A DNA stretch of 5,290 nt from an uncultured Clostridia bacterium (GTDB lineage Bacteria; Bacillota; Clostridia; Peptostreptococcales; Acidaminobacteraceae): assembly GCA_937880545.1 (NCBI GenBank), contig CALFKA010000181.1, forward strand, positions 1 through 5,290, given 5' to 3'. The notes below the pieces were generated by a model, which had not been told where the DNA came from, ran no database searches, and worked only from the letters and a program-made list of their open reading frames with translations. Shown here one piece after another: positions 1-5,290 of this stretch. Each line of letters opens with the position of its first letter. Within the stretch, counting starts at the first letter, position 1. Both the position numbers and the translations under genes were made by a program.

Positions 1-15
1 AGATAAGTCAATAAC

Positions 16-26
16 AAAAGGAGGTG
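16..26 (+). promoter_or_regulatory. Ribosome binding site of the crotonase gene
   Basis: AAAAGGAGGTG is an almost perfect complement of the 16S rRNA 3' end and lies just before the ATG at 29. It fixes the start there. The reading frame stays open back to the window edge (codons from base 2), and a second ATG lies at 44, but only the ATG at 29 is correctly placed for this site. The other two forward frames carry TAA stops at 4-6 and 12-14, either of which could end an upstream gene. No promoter can be recognised in the 28 bases available. Confidence 0.8.
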
Positions 27-28
27 TC

Positions 29-826
29 ATGAAGAATTGCAGTATGCCCTCAACACAGAATATTAGCTGTGAACTGAGCGGAAATATCGCTGTCTTTAAG
101 ATGAACAGGCCAAAGGCACTCAATGCGCTCAATGATCAGACGCTCGAGGAACTGAATGCGTTGATTGATTGGGCAAAGGGGTGCGAAGAGGTTCGAGGAG
201 TCATCATTACTGGAGAAGGGAAAGCTTTTGTCGCGGGAGCGGATATCTCGCAGATGCGTGACTACGGAGCAAGTGAAGGAAGAAGTTACGCAGCAAAAGC
301 ACAGGGAGTGTTCAACGCCATTGAGCGATTGGAGAAACCTGTCATTGCAGCAGTCAATGGCTATGCTCTCGGTGGAGGATGCGAGCTTTCCATGGCTTGC
401 GATATCCGCATTGCTTCGCTAAAAGCGGTGTTTGGACAGCCGGAAGGGAGACTGGGTGTCATTCCTTGCTTTGGAGGAACCCAGCGTCTGCCCAGGATCG
501 TCGGTGTCGCCAAGGCAAAGGAATGGATCTTTACCGGCCGACAGATCAATGCCCAGGAGGCACTTAATGCAGGACTTGTCAATCAGCTGGCGGAGCCGGA
601 AGAGCTGATGGATGAGGCGAGAAAGATGATGGAAAGTATCTTCCAGATGGCACCACTTGCTGTCGCATATGCAAAAGTGGCGATCCAGGGCGGTCTGGAG
701 ATGGAACTTTTACGTGCGCTGGACTTTGAACGCGACGTTGCAGCGTTGACGTTTGCTACTGAAGACAAACAAGAAGGCATGGCGGCATTTCTGGAAAAAA
801 GAGATCCCGTATTTAAAAACAAGTAG
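29..826 (+). CDS. crt: Enoyl-CoA hydratase / 3-hydroxybutyryl-CoA dehydratase (crotonase family)
   Basis: A 265-residue cytoplasmic crotonase, the usual length for the family. It reversibly adds or removes water between a 3-hydroxyacyl-CoA and a trans-2-enoyl-CoA. Visible motifs are the first oxyanion-hole loop FVAGADI (residues 67-73), the AAVNGYALGGGCEL block (108-120) with the first catalytic glutamate at E119, and QPEGRLGVIP (137-146) with the second at E139. Both acid/base glutamates of true hydratases are therefore present, which argues against an isomerase or hydrolase subtype. IPCFGGTQRL (145-154) has Cys147 where clostridial Crt proteins usually have Gly. The C-terminal KRDPVF resembles the common KR-x-P-x-F ending. 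It opens the visible operon, 8 bases before the permease gene. With a Bcd-like dehydrogenase and EtfB downstream, its natural reaction is most likely dehydration of a short-chain 3-hydroxyacyl-CoA to a crotonyl-CoA-type product. Chain length, and a role on a carnitine-like substrate (CaiD-like), cannot be decided from sequence. The family call is firm; the crt symbol is an inference from context. Confidence 0.92.
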   Translation: MKNCSMPSTQNISCELSGNIAVFKMNRPKALNALNDQTLEELNALIDWAKGCEEVRGVIITGEGKAFVAGADISQMRDYGASEGRSYAAKAQGVFNAIERLEKPVIAAVNGYALGGGCELSMACDIRIASLKAVFGQPEGRLGVIPCFGGTQRLPRIVGVAKAKEWIFTGRQINAQEALNAGLVNQLAEPEELMDEARKMMESIFQMAPLAVAYAKVAIQGGLEMELLRALDFERDVAALTFATEDKQEGMAAFLEKRDPVFKNK

Positions 827-830
827 GAGG
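824..830 (+). promoter_or_regulatory. Stop codon and SD overlap, crotonase to permease
   Basis: TAGGAGG holds both the TAG stop of the crotonase gene (824-826) and the AGGAGG SD (825-830) for the permease ATG at 835, leaving a 4-base spacer. A terminating ribosome covers the next start site, which suggests translational coupling. Confidence 0.75.
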
Positions 831-834
831 GCAC

Positions 835-2157
835 ATGGACTTAAATATTGTCCTGAGCATTATCGGACTGCTGGTTGCAATGGTAATCCTTGTCGTGCTG
901 GTCATGAAAGGAGTCAATATCTTTATCATTGCCTTTATTTGTACCGCTGTTGTTGCATTAACCGGCCAGATTCCGATCTATGACGCATATAAGACGCACT
1001 ACATAAGTGGTTTTGTCGGGTTTTTTTCCGCCAATTTCTTTGTCTTTCTGACAGGTACGATGCTCGGTAAAGCGATGGAGATCACCGGCGGCGCAAAAGC
1101 GATCGCGAAGATGCTCATCAGCGGACTGGGTAGTGAAAAAGCGTTTCTGGCTATTCCGCTGGCCTGTGGCGTACTGGGCTATGGCGGCGTCAGTGCGTTT
1201 GTCATCAGTTTTGCCGTGTTCCCGATCGCGCTTCAGGTATTCCATGAAGCTGACCTTCCCCGAAAATTCATTCCCGCTGCGCTGACATTCGGGTGCTCAA
1301 CCTTTGCCATGGTAGCCCCTGGCGCGCCACAGATTCATAACGCCATCGTTGCAAATGCCATGGGAGTGGACATTATGGCTGGTGCCGTAGTGGGTTTCAT
1401 CAGCTGTGGCGCCATGCTTGTCATGGGAAGTGTCTGGCTCTATGCGATGATCAAAAAAGCCAAGGCAGAGGGCGGCCATTTTATCGCCAAACCCATGGAT
1501 GTCTTCGGAAAAGACAATGAGAAGCTTCCGATGGGCCTGGTTGCACTGATTCCCCTCATTGTCACGGTGGTGCTGATCAATATCAAGATCGGCGGTGAAA
1601 ACATAGTGAAACTCGAAGTCGGGCTTTTCCTTGGAACCCTGTTGACGATTCTTCTCATGAACCGCTTCCAAGACAACAGAAAGCTCTTTGATCACTTCGC
1701 AGATGCCATTCGTAGCAGTATCTTTGCGATCACGAATACTTGCGCGGTCGTGGGATTTGGCGCTGTTGTAAAGGCTGCTCTGTCATTCCCTCTGATTGTC
1801 AATGCGATGACCAATATTCCCGGTCCTCCGGTTGCTGGAGTCGCTGTAGGAACCATGGTCATTGCCGGCATCACCGGTAGTGCTTCAGGAGGGCTAGGTA
1901 TTGCTGCTCCGCTTCTTGGACCAGCTTTCCTGGCAAAGGGTGTATCTGCCGCTACGATGGCTCGTTTGATGGCGATTTCATCCTCTTCTTTGGACTCGCT
2001 GCCTCATAACGGCTATATCGTCACCGTCACAAATGGTGTCTGTAATGAGACGCATAAAGATGCCTATGGTGCCGTCTTTAAACTTACAGTCATCGTTCCT
2101 TTTATCGCCACGATTCTTGCGGTCATCCTATTTGCGATGTTCCCGCAGTTACCCTAA
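835..2157 (+). CDS. GntP-family carboxylate permease
   Basis: A 440-residue polytopic inner-membrane protein of the length typical for the gluconate permease (GntP) family of proton-coupled carboxylate transporters. Hydrophobic segments are visible at about residues 5-24, 27-44, 57-78, 103-135, 146-161, 179-205, 232-250, 260-275, 296-316, 333-362 and 414-436, giving roughly 11-12 helices. A charged cytoplasmic-type loop lies at 206-230. Family-like motifs are APGAPQIHNAIVANAMG (161-177), the glycine-rich ITGSASGGLGIAAP (346-359), and SSSSLDSLPHNGYIVTV (382-398), matching the SxxLDxLPHNG signature of the YxjC-like branch. From memory, Bacillus subtilis yxjC lies beside the scoAB CoA-transferase and a 3-hydroxybutyrate dehydrogenase gene, which suggests hydroxy-acid uptake. 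Its place between a hydratase and a CoA-transferase gene points to import of the acid that is then CoA-activated, or to exchange of substrate for the saturated product acid. The sugar acid gluconate is unlikely here because no kinase or sugar-acid gene is present. Family call is good; substrate is inferred. Confidence 0.87.
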   Translation: MDLNIVLSIIGLLVAMVILVVLVMKGVNIFIIAFICTAVVALTGQIPIYDAYKTHYISGFVGFFSANFFVFLTGTMLGKAMEITGGAKAIAKMLISGLGSEKAFLAIPLACGVLGYGGVSAFVISFAVFPIALQVFHEADLPRKFIPAALTFGCSTFAMVAPGAPQIHNAIVANAMGVDIMAGAVVGFISCGAMLVMGSVWLYAMIKKAKAEGGHFIAKPMDVFGKDNEKLPMGLVALIPLIVTVVLINIKIGGENIVKLEVGLFLGTLLTILLMNRFQDNRKLFDHFADAIRSSIFAITNTCAVVGFGAVVKAALSFPLIVNAMTNIPGPPVAGVAVGTMVIAGITGSASGGLGIAAPLLGPAFLAKGVSAATMARLMAISSSSLDSLPHNGYIVTVTNGVCNETHKDAYGAVFKLTVIVPFIATILAVILFAMFPQLP

Positions 2158-2161
2158 GGAG
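2155..2161 (+). promoter_or_regulatory. Stop codon and SD overlap, permease to CoA-transferase
   Basis: TAAGGAG holds the TAA stop of the permease gene (2155-2157) and an AAGGAG SD (2156-2161), 7 bases before the ATG at 2169. A nearer out-of-frame ATG at 2162 overlaps the site and would give only four codons, so it is not a real start. Confidence 0.7.
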
Positions 2162-2168
2162 ATGAATT

Positions 2169-3374
2169 ATGAATAAACCATTAGCAGGTGTCAAAGTCGT
2201 CGATCTGACCTATTTTGTCGCGGGACCAGGAACAGCCAAAATTCTCGCGGACTGGGGCGCAGACGTCATTAAAGTGGAGCCGAGCTTTGGCGACCCGGCA
2301 AGAAAAACCGGTGCGACGATGACGATGCCTATCGAAGACGACAACAATCCCTTTTACTCACTGTACAACGCAAACAAGCGCGGCATGAGCATAAATCTTA
2401 AATGCCCTGAAGGTTTGGAGCTAATGGACAAGCTCTTAGCCAGTGCCAATGCTTTTGTCACCAGCTACCGAACAGGTGCGCTGAAGAGGCTCGGGCTCGA
2501 CTACGAATCTATGTCGGCTCGACACCCACATATTGTCTGGGGACAGATTAACGGATTTGGTGATTACGGTCCGGCAAAGGATAACCCCGGGTTTGACACC
2601 GTTGCTTTTTGGGCGCGCAGCGGAGCCATGATTGATATTGCGGAGATGGGCCAGCCCATCAATCCCCCTATTGGCTTTGGAGACGCTACGACTTCCTGCT
2701 CGCTCGCCGGAGGCGTCTGTGCCGCTCTCTATGAGCAGCAACGAACAGGCAAAGGTCAGAAGGTGATGGTTTCACTATTCGGACAGGCGATTTGGAATTT
2801 AAGCAGTCTTGTGGCTTCCACGCAATTTTCTGATGTGTATCCCAAGACTCGTTTTAATGCCATCTCACCGGTCATAAATTCCTATAAATGTGCCGACGAT
2901 CGATGGATATTCCTGAGCATCCTCGAGCATGAGAGATATTTCGAGGCTCTTTGCAAAGTCATTGGTAGAGAAGATCTGATTGACGACGAGCGCTACAATA
3001 CGACTCTTGCAGGAAAAGAAAACGCGAAAGAATTGATCGCGATTATTGACGAAGCGTTCCTCTGCTGCTCACAGGATGAATGGGTTCGAAAGCTGACGGA
3101 AGCGGATATTGCGCATGAGCGTATCCAGCATGTGGTAGAAGTCCTGGATGATGCACAGGCGCTTGAAAACAAGTACATTGTGGAGGTTTCTTCTCGCAAT
3201 GGTCAAAAGGTGAAAACAGCGATGACACCGGTAAAATTCGGTAACATCGAACCGAATATCGACTGCGATGCACCTTGCATCGGCCAACACAATAGAGAAT
3301 TACTCAAAGAACTCGGTTACACCGATGAAGACATCGACGGATTCGAAGCTTCCGGTGTAGTGGCTTCGAACTAG
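2169..3374 (+). CDS. Family III CoA-transferase (CaiB/BaiF type, HadA/FldA-like)
   Basis: A 401-residue cytoplasmic class III CoA-transferase, which moves CoA between two carboxylic acids without ATP. The N-terminal LAGVKVVDLTYFVAGPG (5-21), then ADWGADVIKVEP (27-38) and GDPAR (41-45), is the standard CoA-binding start of the family. NANKRGMSINL (67-77) and GFGDYGPAKD (129-138) follow. The catalytic aspartate, which forms the acyl-aspartyl anhydride in formyl-CoA transferase, is most probably D172 in GFGDATTS, followed by the usual RTGKGQKVMVSL (192-203). The stretch NPGFDTVAFWARSG (139-152) and the later SYKCADD and GREDLIDDERYN blocks look, from memory, closer to the 2-hydroxyisocaproate (HadA) and phenyllactate (FldA) CoA-transferases than to CaiB or Frc. 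Like those, it appears to lack the glycine-rich loop of Frc. The downstream pairing with an acyl-CoA dehydrogenase and EtfB repeats the had/fld layout. The likely donor is the saturated acyl-CoA made by the pathway. The acceptor acid is not determinable; a hydroxy or enoic short-chain acid is the best guess. Confidence 0.9.
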   Translation: MNKPLAGVKVVDLTYFVAGPGTAKILADWGADVIKVEPSFGDPARKTGATMTMPIEDDNNPFYSLYNANKRGMSINLKCPEGLELMDKLLASANAFVTSYRTGALKRLGLDYESMSARHPHIVWGQINGFGDYGPAKDNPGFDTVAFWARSGAMIDIAEMGQPINPPIGFGDATTSCSLAGGVCAALYEQQRTGKGQKVMVSLFGQAIWNLSSLVASTQFSDVYPKTRFNAISPVINSYKCADDRWIFLSILEHERYFEALCKVIGREDLIDDERYNTTLAGKENAKELIAIIDEAFLCCSQDEWVRKLTEADIAHERIQHVVEVLDDAQALENKYIVEVSSRNGQKVKTAMTPVKFGNIEPNIDCDAPCIGQHNRELLKELGYTDEDIDGFEASGVVASN

Positions 3375-3378
3375 GAGG
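3372..3378 (+). promoter_or_regulatory. Stop codon and SD overlap, CoA-transferase to acyl-CoA dehydrogenase
   Basis: TAGGAGG contains the TAG stop of the CoA-transferase gene (3372-3374) and the AGGAGG SD (3373-3378), with a 5-base AAAGA spacer before the ATG at 3384. It confirms that start and suggests coupled translation. Confidence 0.75.
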
Positions 3379-3383
3379 AAAGA

Positions 3384-4520
3384 ATGCAATTATCATTTTC
3401 CCCGGCGGAGGAAAAGATTCGTGAAGTGGCGCGGGAGTTTGCACTGAAAGAAGTTGCGCCCCTGGCCGAAGAGATCGACAAACAGGGCCGCTATCCGATG
3501 GAAACGGTCCAGAAGATGGTAAAGGTTGGCTTTACTGGAATCGGTGTGCCGGAAGAATATGGCGGAAGCGGCGGCGATGAGGTGACAAAAGCGATTGTCG
3601 TGGAAGAGCTGGCGAAGAAATGCGGATCAACCGCAGCCATCCTGTCGATCCAAGGTATCTTGGCACAAGCTATTTTGAACTTTGGTACGGAAGAGCAGAA
3701 GCAGTTCTATCTTCCGCAACTCACCTCCGGAGGCAAGATTGGTGCCTTTGCGCTGACCGAGCCGAATGCCGGAAGTGACGCAGGAGCGGTGCGTACTCGC
3801 GCTGTCAAAGACGGGGATGATTATGTCATCACCGGAACCAAGTGCTTCATTACCAGCGGAGGACAGGCAGACTATGTGTTAGTTTTTGCGCTGACGGAAC
3901 CTGCCAAAGGCCTGCGTGGGATGAGTGCCATTTTAGTTGCGAAGGGAACGCCCGGATTCTCCGTCGGAAAAGTGGAAGACAAAATGGGGATACGCGCCTC
4001 CGAAACGGTCGAACTGATCTTTGACAATTGCCGAGTCCCTCAGAGTAATTTATTGGGGAAAGAAGGAAAAGGATTCTCGATAGCCATGATCTTGCTCGAT
4101 GGAGCTCGCATCGGTGTCGCTGCTCAGGCGCTGGGTCTTGCACAAGGTGCGCTAGATGAAAGCGTGAAATATATGAAAGAGCGCAGCCAGTTTGGCGGCC
4201 CGATCGCTCGCCTTCAGGGTCTGCAGTGGTACATTGCAGAAATGGCAACCAAGACCGAAGCCGCTCGTTGGCTGATGTATCGTGCAGCCTCACTGAAAGC
4301 GCAGGGCTTGCCACATTCTAAAGAAGCAGCCATGGCAAAGCTCAATGCTTCGGAAAACGCACGCTTCGTCACAAATCTGGCTCTTCAGATTCATGGAGGA
4401 TATGGCTTCATGACGGATTATCCCCTGGAACGAATGTTGCGAGACGCCAAAATCACGGAAATCTATGAAGGCACATCCGAGATCCACAAAGTCGTCATCT
4501 CTCGAGCGGTTCTCGGGTAG
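3384..4520 (+). CDS. bcd: Short-chain acyl-CoA dehydrogenase (butyryl-CoA dehydrogenase-like)
   Basis: A 378-residue soluble FAD enzyme of normal family length. In anaerobes such enzymes mostly run as enoyl-CoA reductases, taking electrons from EtfAB to turn a 2-enoyl-CoA into the saturated acyl-CoA. The N-terminal helical domain covers about 1-120. The first family signature, ALTEPNAGSDAGA (123-135), binds FAD and substrate. ITGTKCFITSGG (149-160) lies in the middle beta domain. ERSQFGGPIARLQGLQ (266-281) includes the conserved FAD-contacting Arg. The second signature runs from Q335 (QIHGGYGFMTDYP) to R353-D354. The catalytic base is E362 in IYEGTSEI (360-367), the position used by butyryl-CoA/short-chain and medium-chain dehydrogenases, not the isovaleryl-CoA position. 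The sequence resembles clostridial Bcd closely throughout. It sits 9 bases from the CoA-transferase gene and 9 from etfB, as in bcd-etfBA and had/fld operons. Butyryl-CoA is the simplest product, but a branched or other short acyl chain (AcdB-like role) is possible. Confidence 0.92.
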   Translation: MQLSFSPAEEKIREVAREFALKEVAPLAEEIDKQGRYPMETVQKMVKVGFTGIGVPEEYGGSGGDEVTKAIVVEELAKKCGSTAAILSIQGILAQAILNFGTEEQKQFYLPQLTSGGKIGAFALTEPNAGSDAGAVRTRAVKDGDDYVITGTKCFITSGGQADYVLVFALTEPAKGLRGMSAILVAKGTPGFSVGKVEDKMGIRASETVELIFDNCRVPQSNLLGKEGKGFSIAMILLDGARIGVAAQALGLAQGALDESVKYMKERSQFGGPIARLQGLQWYIAEMATKTEAARWLMYRAASLKAQGLPHSKEAAMAKLNASENARFVTNLALQIHGGYGFMTDYPLERMLRDAKITEIYEGTSEIHKVVISRAVLG

Positions 4521-4525
4521 GGAGG
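4518..4525 (+). promoter_or_regulatory. Stop codon and SD overlap, acyl-CoA dehydrogenase to etfB
   Basis: TAGGGAGG contains the TAG stop of the dehydrogenase gene (4518-4520) and a GGGAGG SD (4520-4525), 4 bases before the ATG at 4530. It is the fourth junction of the same design in this operon. Confidence 0.72.
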
Positions 4526-4529
4526 AAAC

Positions 4530-5241
4530 ATGAAAGTAGTCGTTTGCATGAAACAAGTCCCGGACACGAACGAAGTCCGGATTAATCAGGAGACGGGAAC
4601 ATTGATCCGCGACGGTGTGCCGAGCATCATGAATCCCGATGATAAAAATGCGTTGGAAGAGTCTCTTCGCATGAAGGACGAATGGGGTGCTGAGGTAATC
4701 GCCCTGAGTATGGGTCCGCCCCAGGCTTCAGAAATCCTTCGGGAAGCGCTGAGCATGGGGGTGGATCAGGCCATACTTTTGAGTGACCGAAAATTCGGGG
4801 GTTCAGACACATGGGCGACAGGTAGCATTCTCGCTGCTGCTGTAGAAAAAATCGGAGACGTGGACGTGGTCTTCTGTGGCCGACAGGCAATTGACGGAGA
4901 CACGGCGCAAGTCGGACCGGAAATGGCAGAGTTTTTGAACATTCCTCAGATTACATACGTAAAGGAACTCTCGCGGGAGGGAGAAGCGCTGCGGGTACGC
5001 CGGTTCTCCGAATATGGCGACTTTGTCTACCAAGTCACACCGCCTGTACTATTGACGGCGATAAAGGACCTCAATGTTCCCCGTTATCCGAGTGTCCGGG
5101 GCATACTCAAACACTACGATCCTGAGGTGCAAGAGATCATTACATGGGGCTTTGATGATCTAGGCGTGGATGAGAGCCGAGTAGGGCTGGGCGGGTCGCT
5201 GACGAATGTCTACCGCTCCTTTGTCCCTGTGAAGAGCAAGC
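4530..5241 (+). CDS. etfB: Electron-transfer flavoprotein beta subunit, 3'-truncated by contig end
   Basis: The beta subunit of the heterodimeric Etf, which passes electrons to or from the acyl-CoA dehydrogenase encoded just upstream. The start MKVVVCMKQVPDT (1-13) is the standard opening of the family, followed by IMNPDDKNALEESLRMKD (33-50), MGPP (61-64) and the nucleotide-binding motif CGRQAIDGDTAQVGPE (116-131). That motif form is typical of Etf from anaerobes, including bifurcating members that carry a second FAD and use NADH to reduce both an enoyl-CoA and ferredoxin. It is unlike the FixA version of carnitine systems. Genuine sequence ends at about base 5241, after Lys237. Reading on gives QIGRAHV and a TGA at 5262-5264, but IGRAHV and the stop are translated sequencing adapter. 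Relatives are about 260-270 residues, so roughly 20-30 C-terminal residues are missing. No etfA is in the window; it would be expected next. Bifurcation itself is an inference. Confidence 0.93.
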
Positions 5242-5290
5242 AGATCGGAAGAGCACACGTCTGAACTCCAGTCACATCACGATCTCGTAT
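5242..5290. other. Illumina TruSeq adapter contamination (not genomic)
   Basis: The final 49 bases read as the TruSeq read-through adapter. AGATCGGAAGAGCACACGTC begins at 5242, the constant part runs to the CAGTCAC ending at 5275, the six-base index ATCACG is at 5276-5281 (TruSeq index 1), and ATCTCGTAT at 5282-5290 is the start of the flow-cell primer side. This is synthetic sequence that was not trimmed before assembly. It creates a false stop codon for etfB at 5262-5264. The true junction may be one base off, because the adapter's first A cannot be told from a genomic or A-tailing A. Confidence 0.98.

Noticed and set aside
2..28. Possible N-terminal extension of the crotonase beyond the window edge
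   Set aside because: The frame is open back to base 2, but the strong AAAAGGAGGTG site directly before ATG 29 and the normal protein length favour the start at 29.
1018..1027. GGGTTTTTTT run in the permease gene as a programmed frameshift site
   Set aside because: The zero-frame codons GGG TTT TTT TCC do not fit the X XXY YYZ slippery pattern and the reading frame continues normally, so it is an ordinary homopolymer run.
1297..1695. A 132-codon open frame on the - strand
   Set aside because: It lies opposite the well-supported permease gene, and the His- and Asp-rich product looks like the reverse complement of membrane-protein codons, with no family resemblance.
3850..4314. A 154-codon open frame on the - strand
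   Set aside because: It lies wholly opposite the acyl-CoA dehydrogenase gene, has no recognisable motif or SD, and its composition is that of a shadow of the real gene.
29..4520. A carnitine (cai) or gamma-butyrobetaine operon
   Set aside because: The enzyme set is similar, but the transporter is GntP-like rather than a betaine (BCCT) transporter, the EtfB is not FixA-like, and the dehydrogenase is closest to Bcd by eye. Kept only as a functional analogy.
1..5241. CRISPR arrays, tRNA or rRNA genes, insertion sequences, riboswitches, internal terminators
   Set aside because: None is seen. Gaps between genes are 8-11 bases, no direct-repeat arrays or terminal inverted repeats were noticed, and the 28-base leader is too short to hold a riboswitch.
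5242..5264. The last codons and TGA of the apparent 244-residue etfB reading frame
   Set aside because: They are translated TruSeq adapter, not a biological C-terminus; etfB is treated as truncated at about base 5241.

Overview
The window is a single tightly packed operon fragment, all on the + strand. It encodes a complete-looking 'import, CoA-activate, dehydrate, reduce' route for a short-chain carboxylic acid. The order is a crotonase-type enoyl-CoA hydratase (29-826), a GntP-family carboxylate permease (835-2157), a family III (CaiB/BaiF-type) CoA-transferase resembling the HadA/FldA hydroxyacyl CoA-transferases (2169-3374), a butyryl-CoA-dehydrogenase-like acyl-CoA dehydrogenase (3384-4520), and the beta subunit of an electron-transfer flavoprotein (4530 to the end of genuine sequence). 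Gaps between genes are only 8-11 bases. At every junction the stop codon of one gene lies inside the Shine-Dalgarno (SD) sequence of the next, so the genes are very probably co-transcribed and translationally coupled. No stretch over 300 bases is without a gene.

The organism looks like a strictly anaerobic, fermentative member of the Bacillota (Clostridia or relatives). The evidence is the strong AGGAGG-type SD sequences, a Bcd/EtfB pair of clostridial character, and an EtfB with the CGRQAIDGDTAQVGPE motif typical of anaerobe (often electron-bifurcating) Etf proteins. Genus cannot be read from the sequence.

Proposed function (inference): the permease imports a hydroxy or unsaturated carboxylate, perhaps 3-hydroxybutyrate or a relative. 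The CoA-transferase loads it with CoA taken from the saturated acyl-CoA end product. The crotonase removes water to give a 2-enoyl-CoA. The dehydrogenase with EtfAB then reduces this to the saturated acyl-CoA, possibly also reducing ferredoxin. This would be an ATP-free electron sink, logically parallel to carnitine reduction by cai/fix, leucine or phenylalanine reductive branches (had/fld), and caffeate respiration (car), but with a GntP permease and a crotonase in place of their transporter or dehydratase. etfA, and perhaps a 3-hydroxyacyl-CoA dehydrogenase or thiolase, would be expected just downstream but lie outside the window.

Important artefact: the last 49 bases (5242-5290) are not genomic. 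They match the Illumina TruSeq read adapter followed by index ATCACG and the start of the flow-cell sequence. The apparent stop codon of etfB at 5262-5264 is made of adapter, so etfB is really truncated by the contig end and its last six or seven predicted residues are false.
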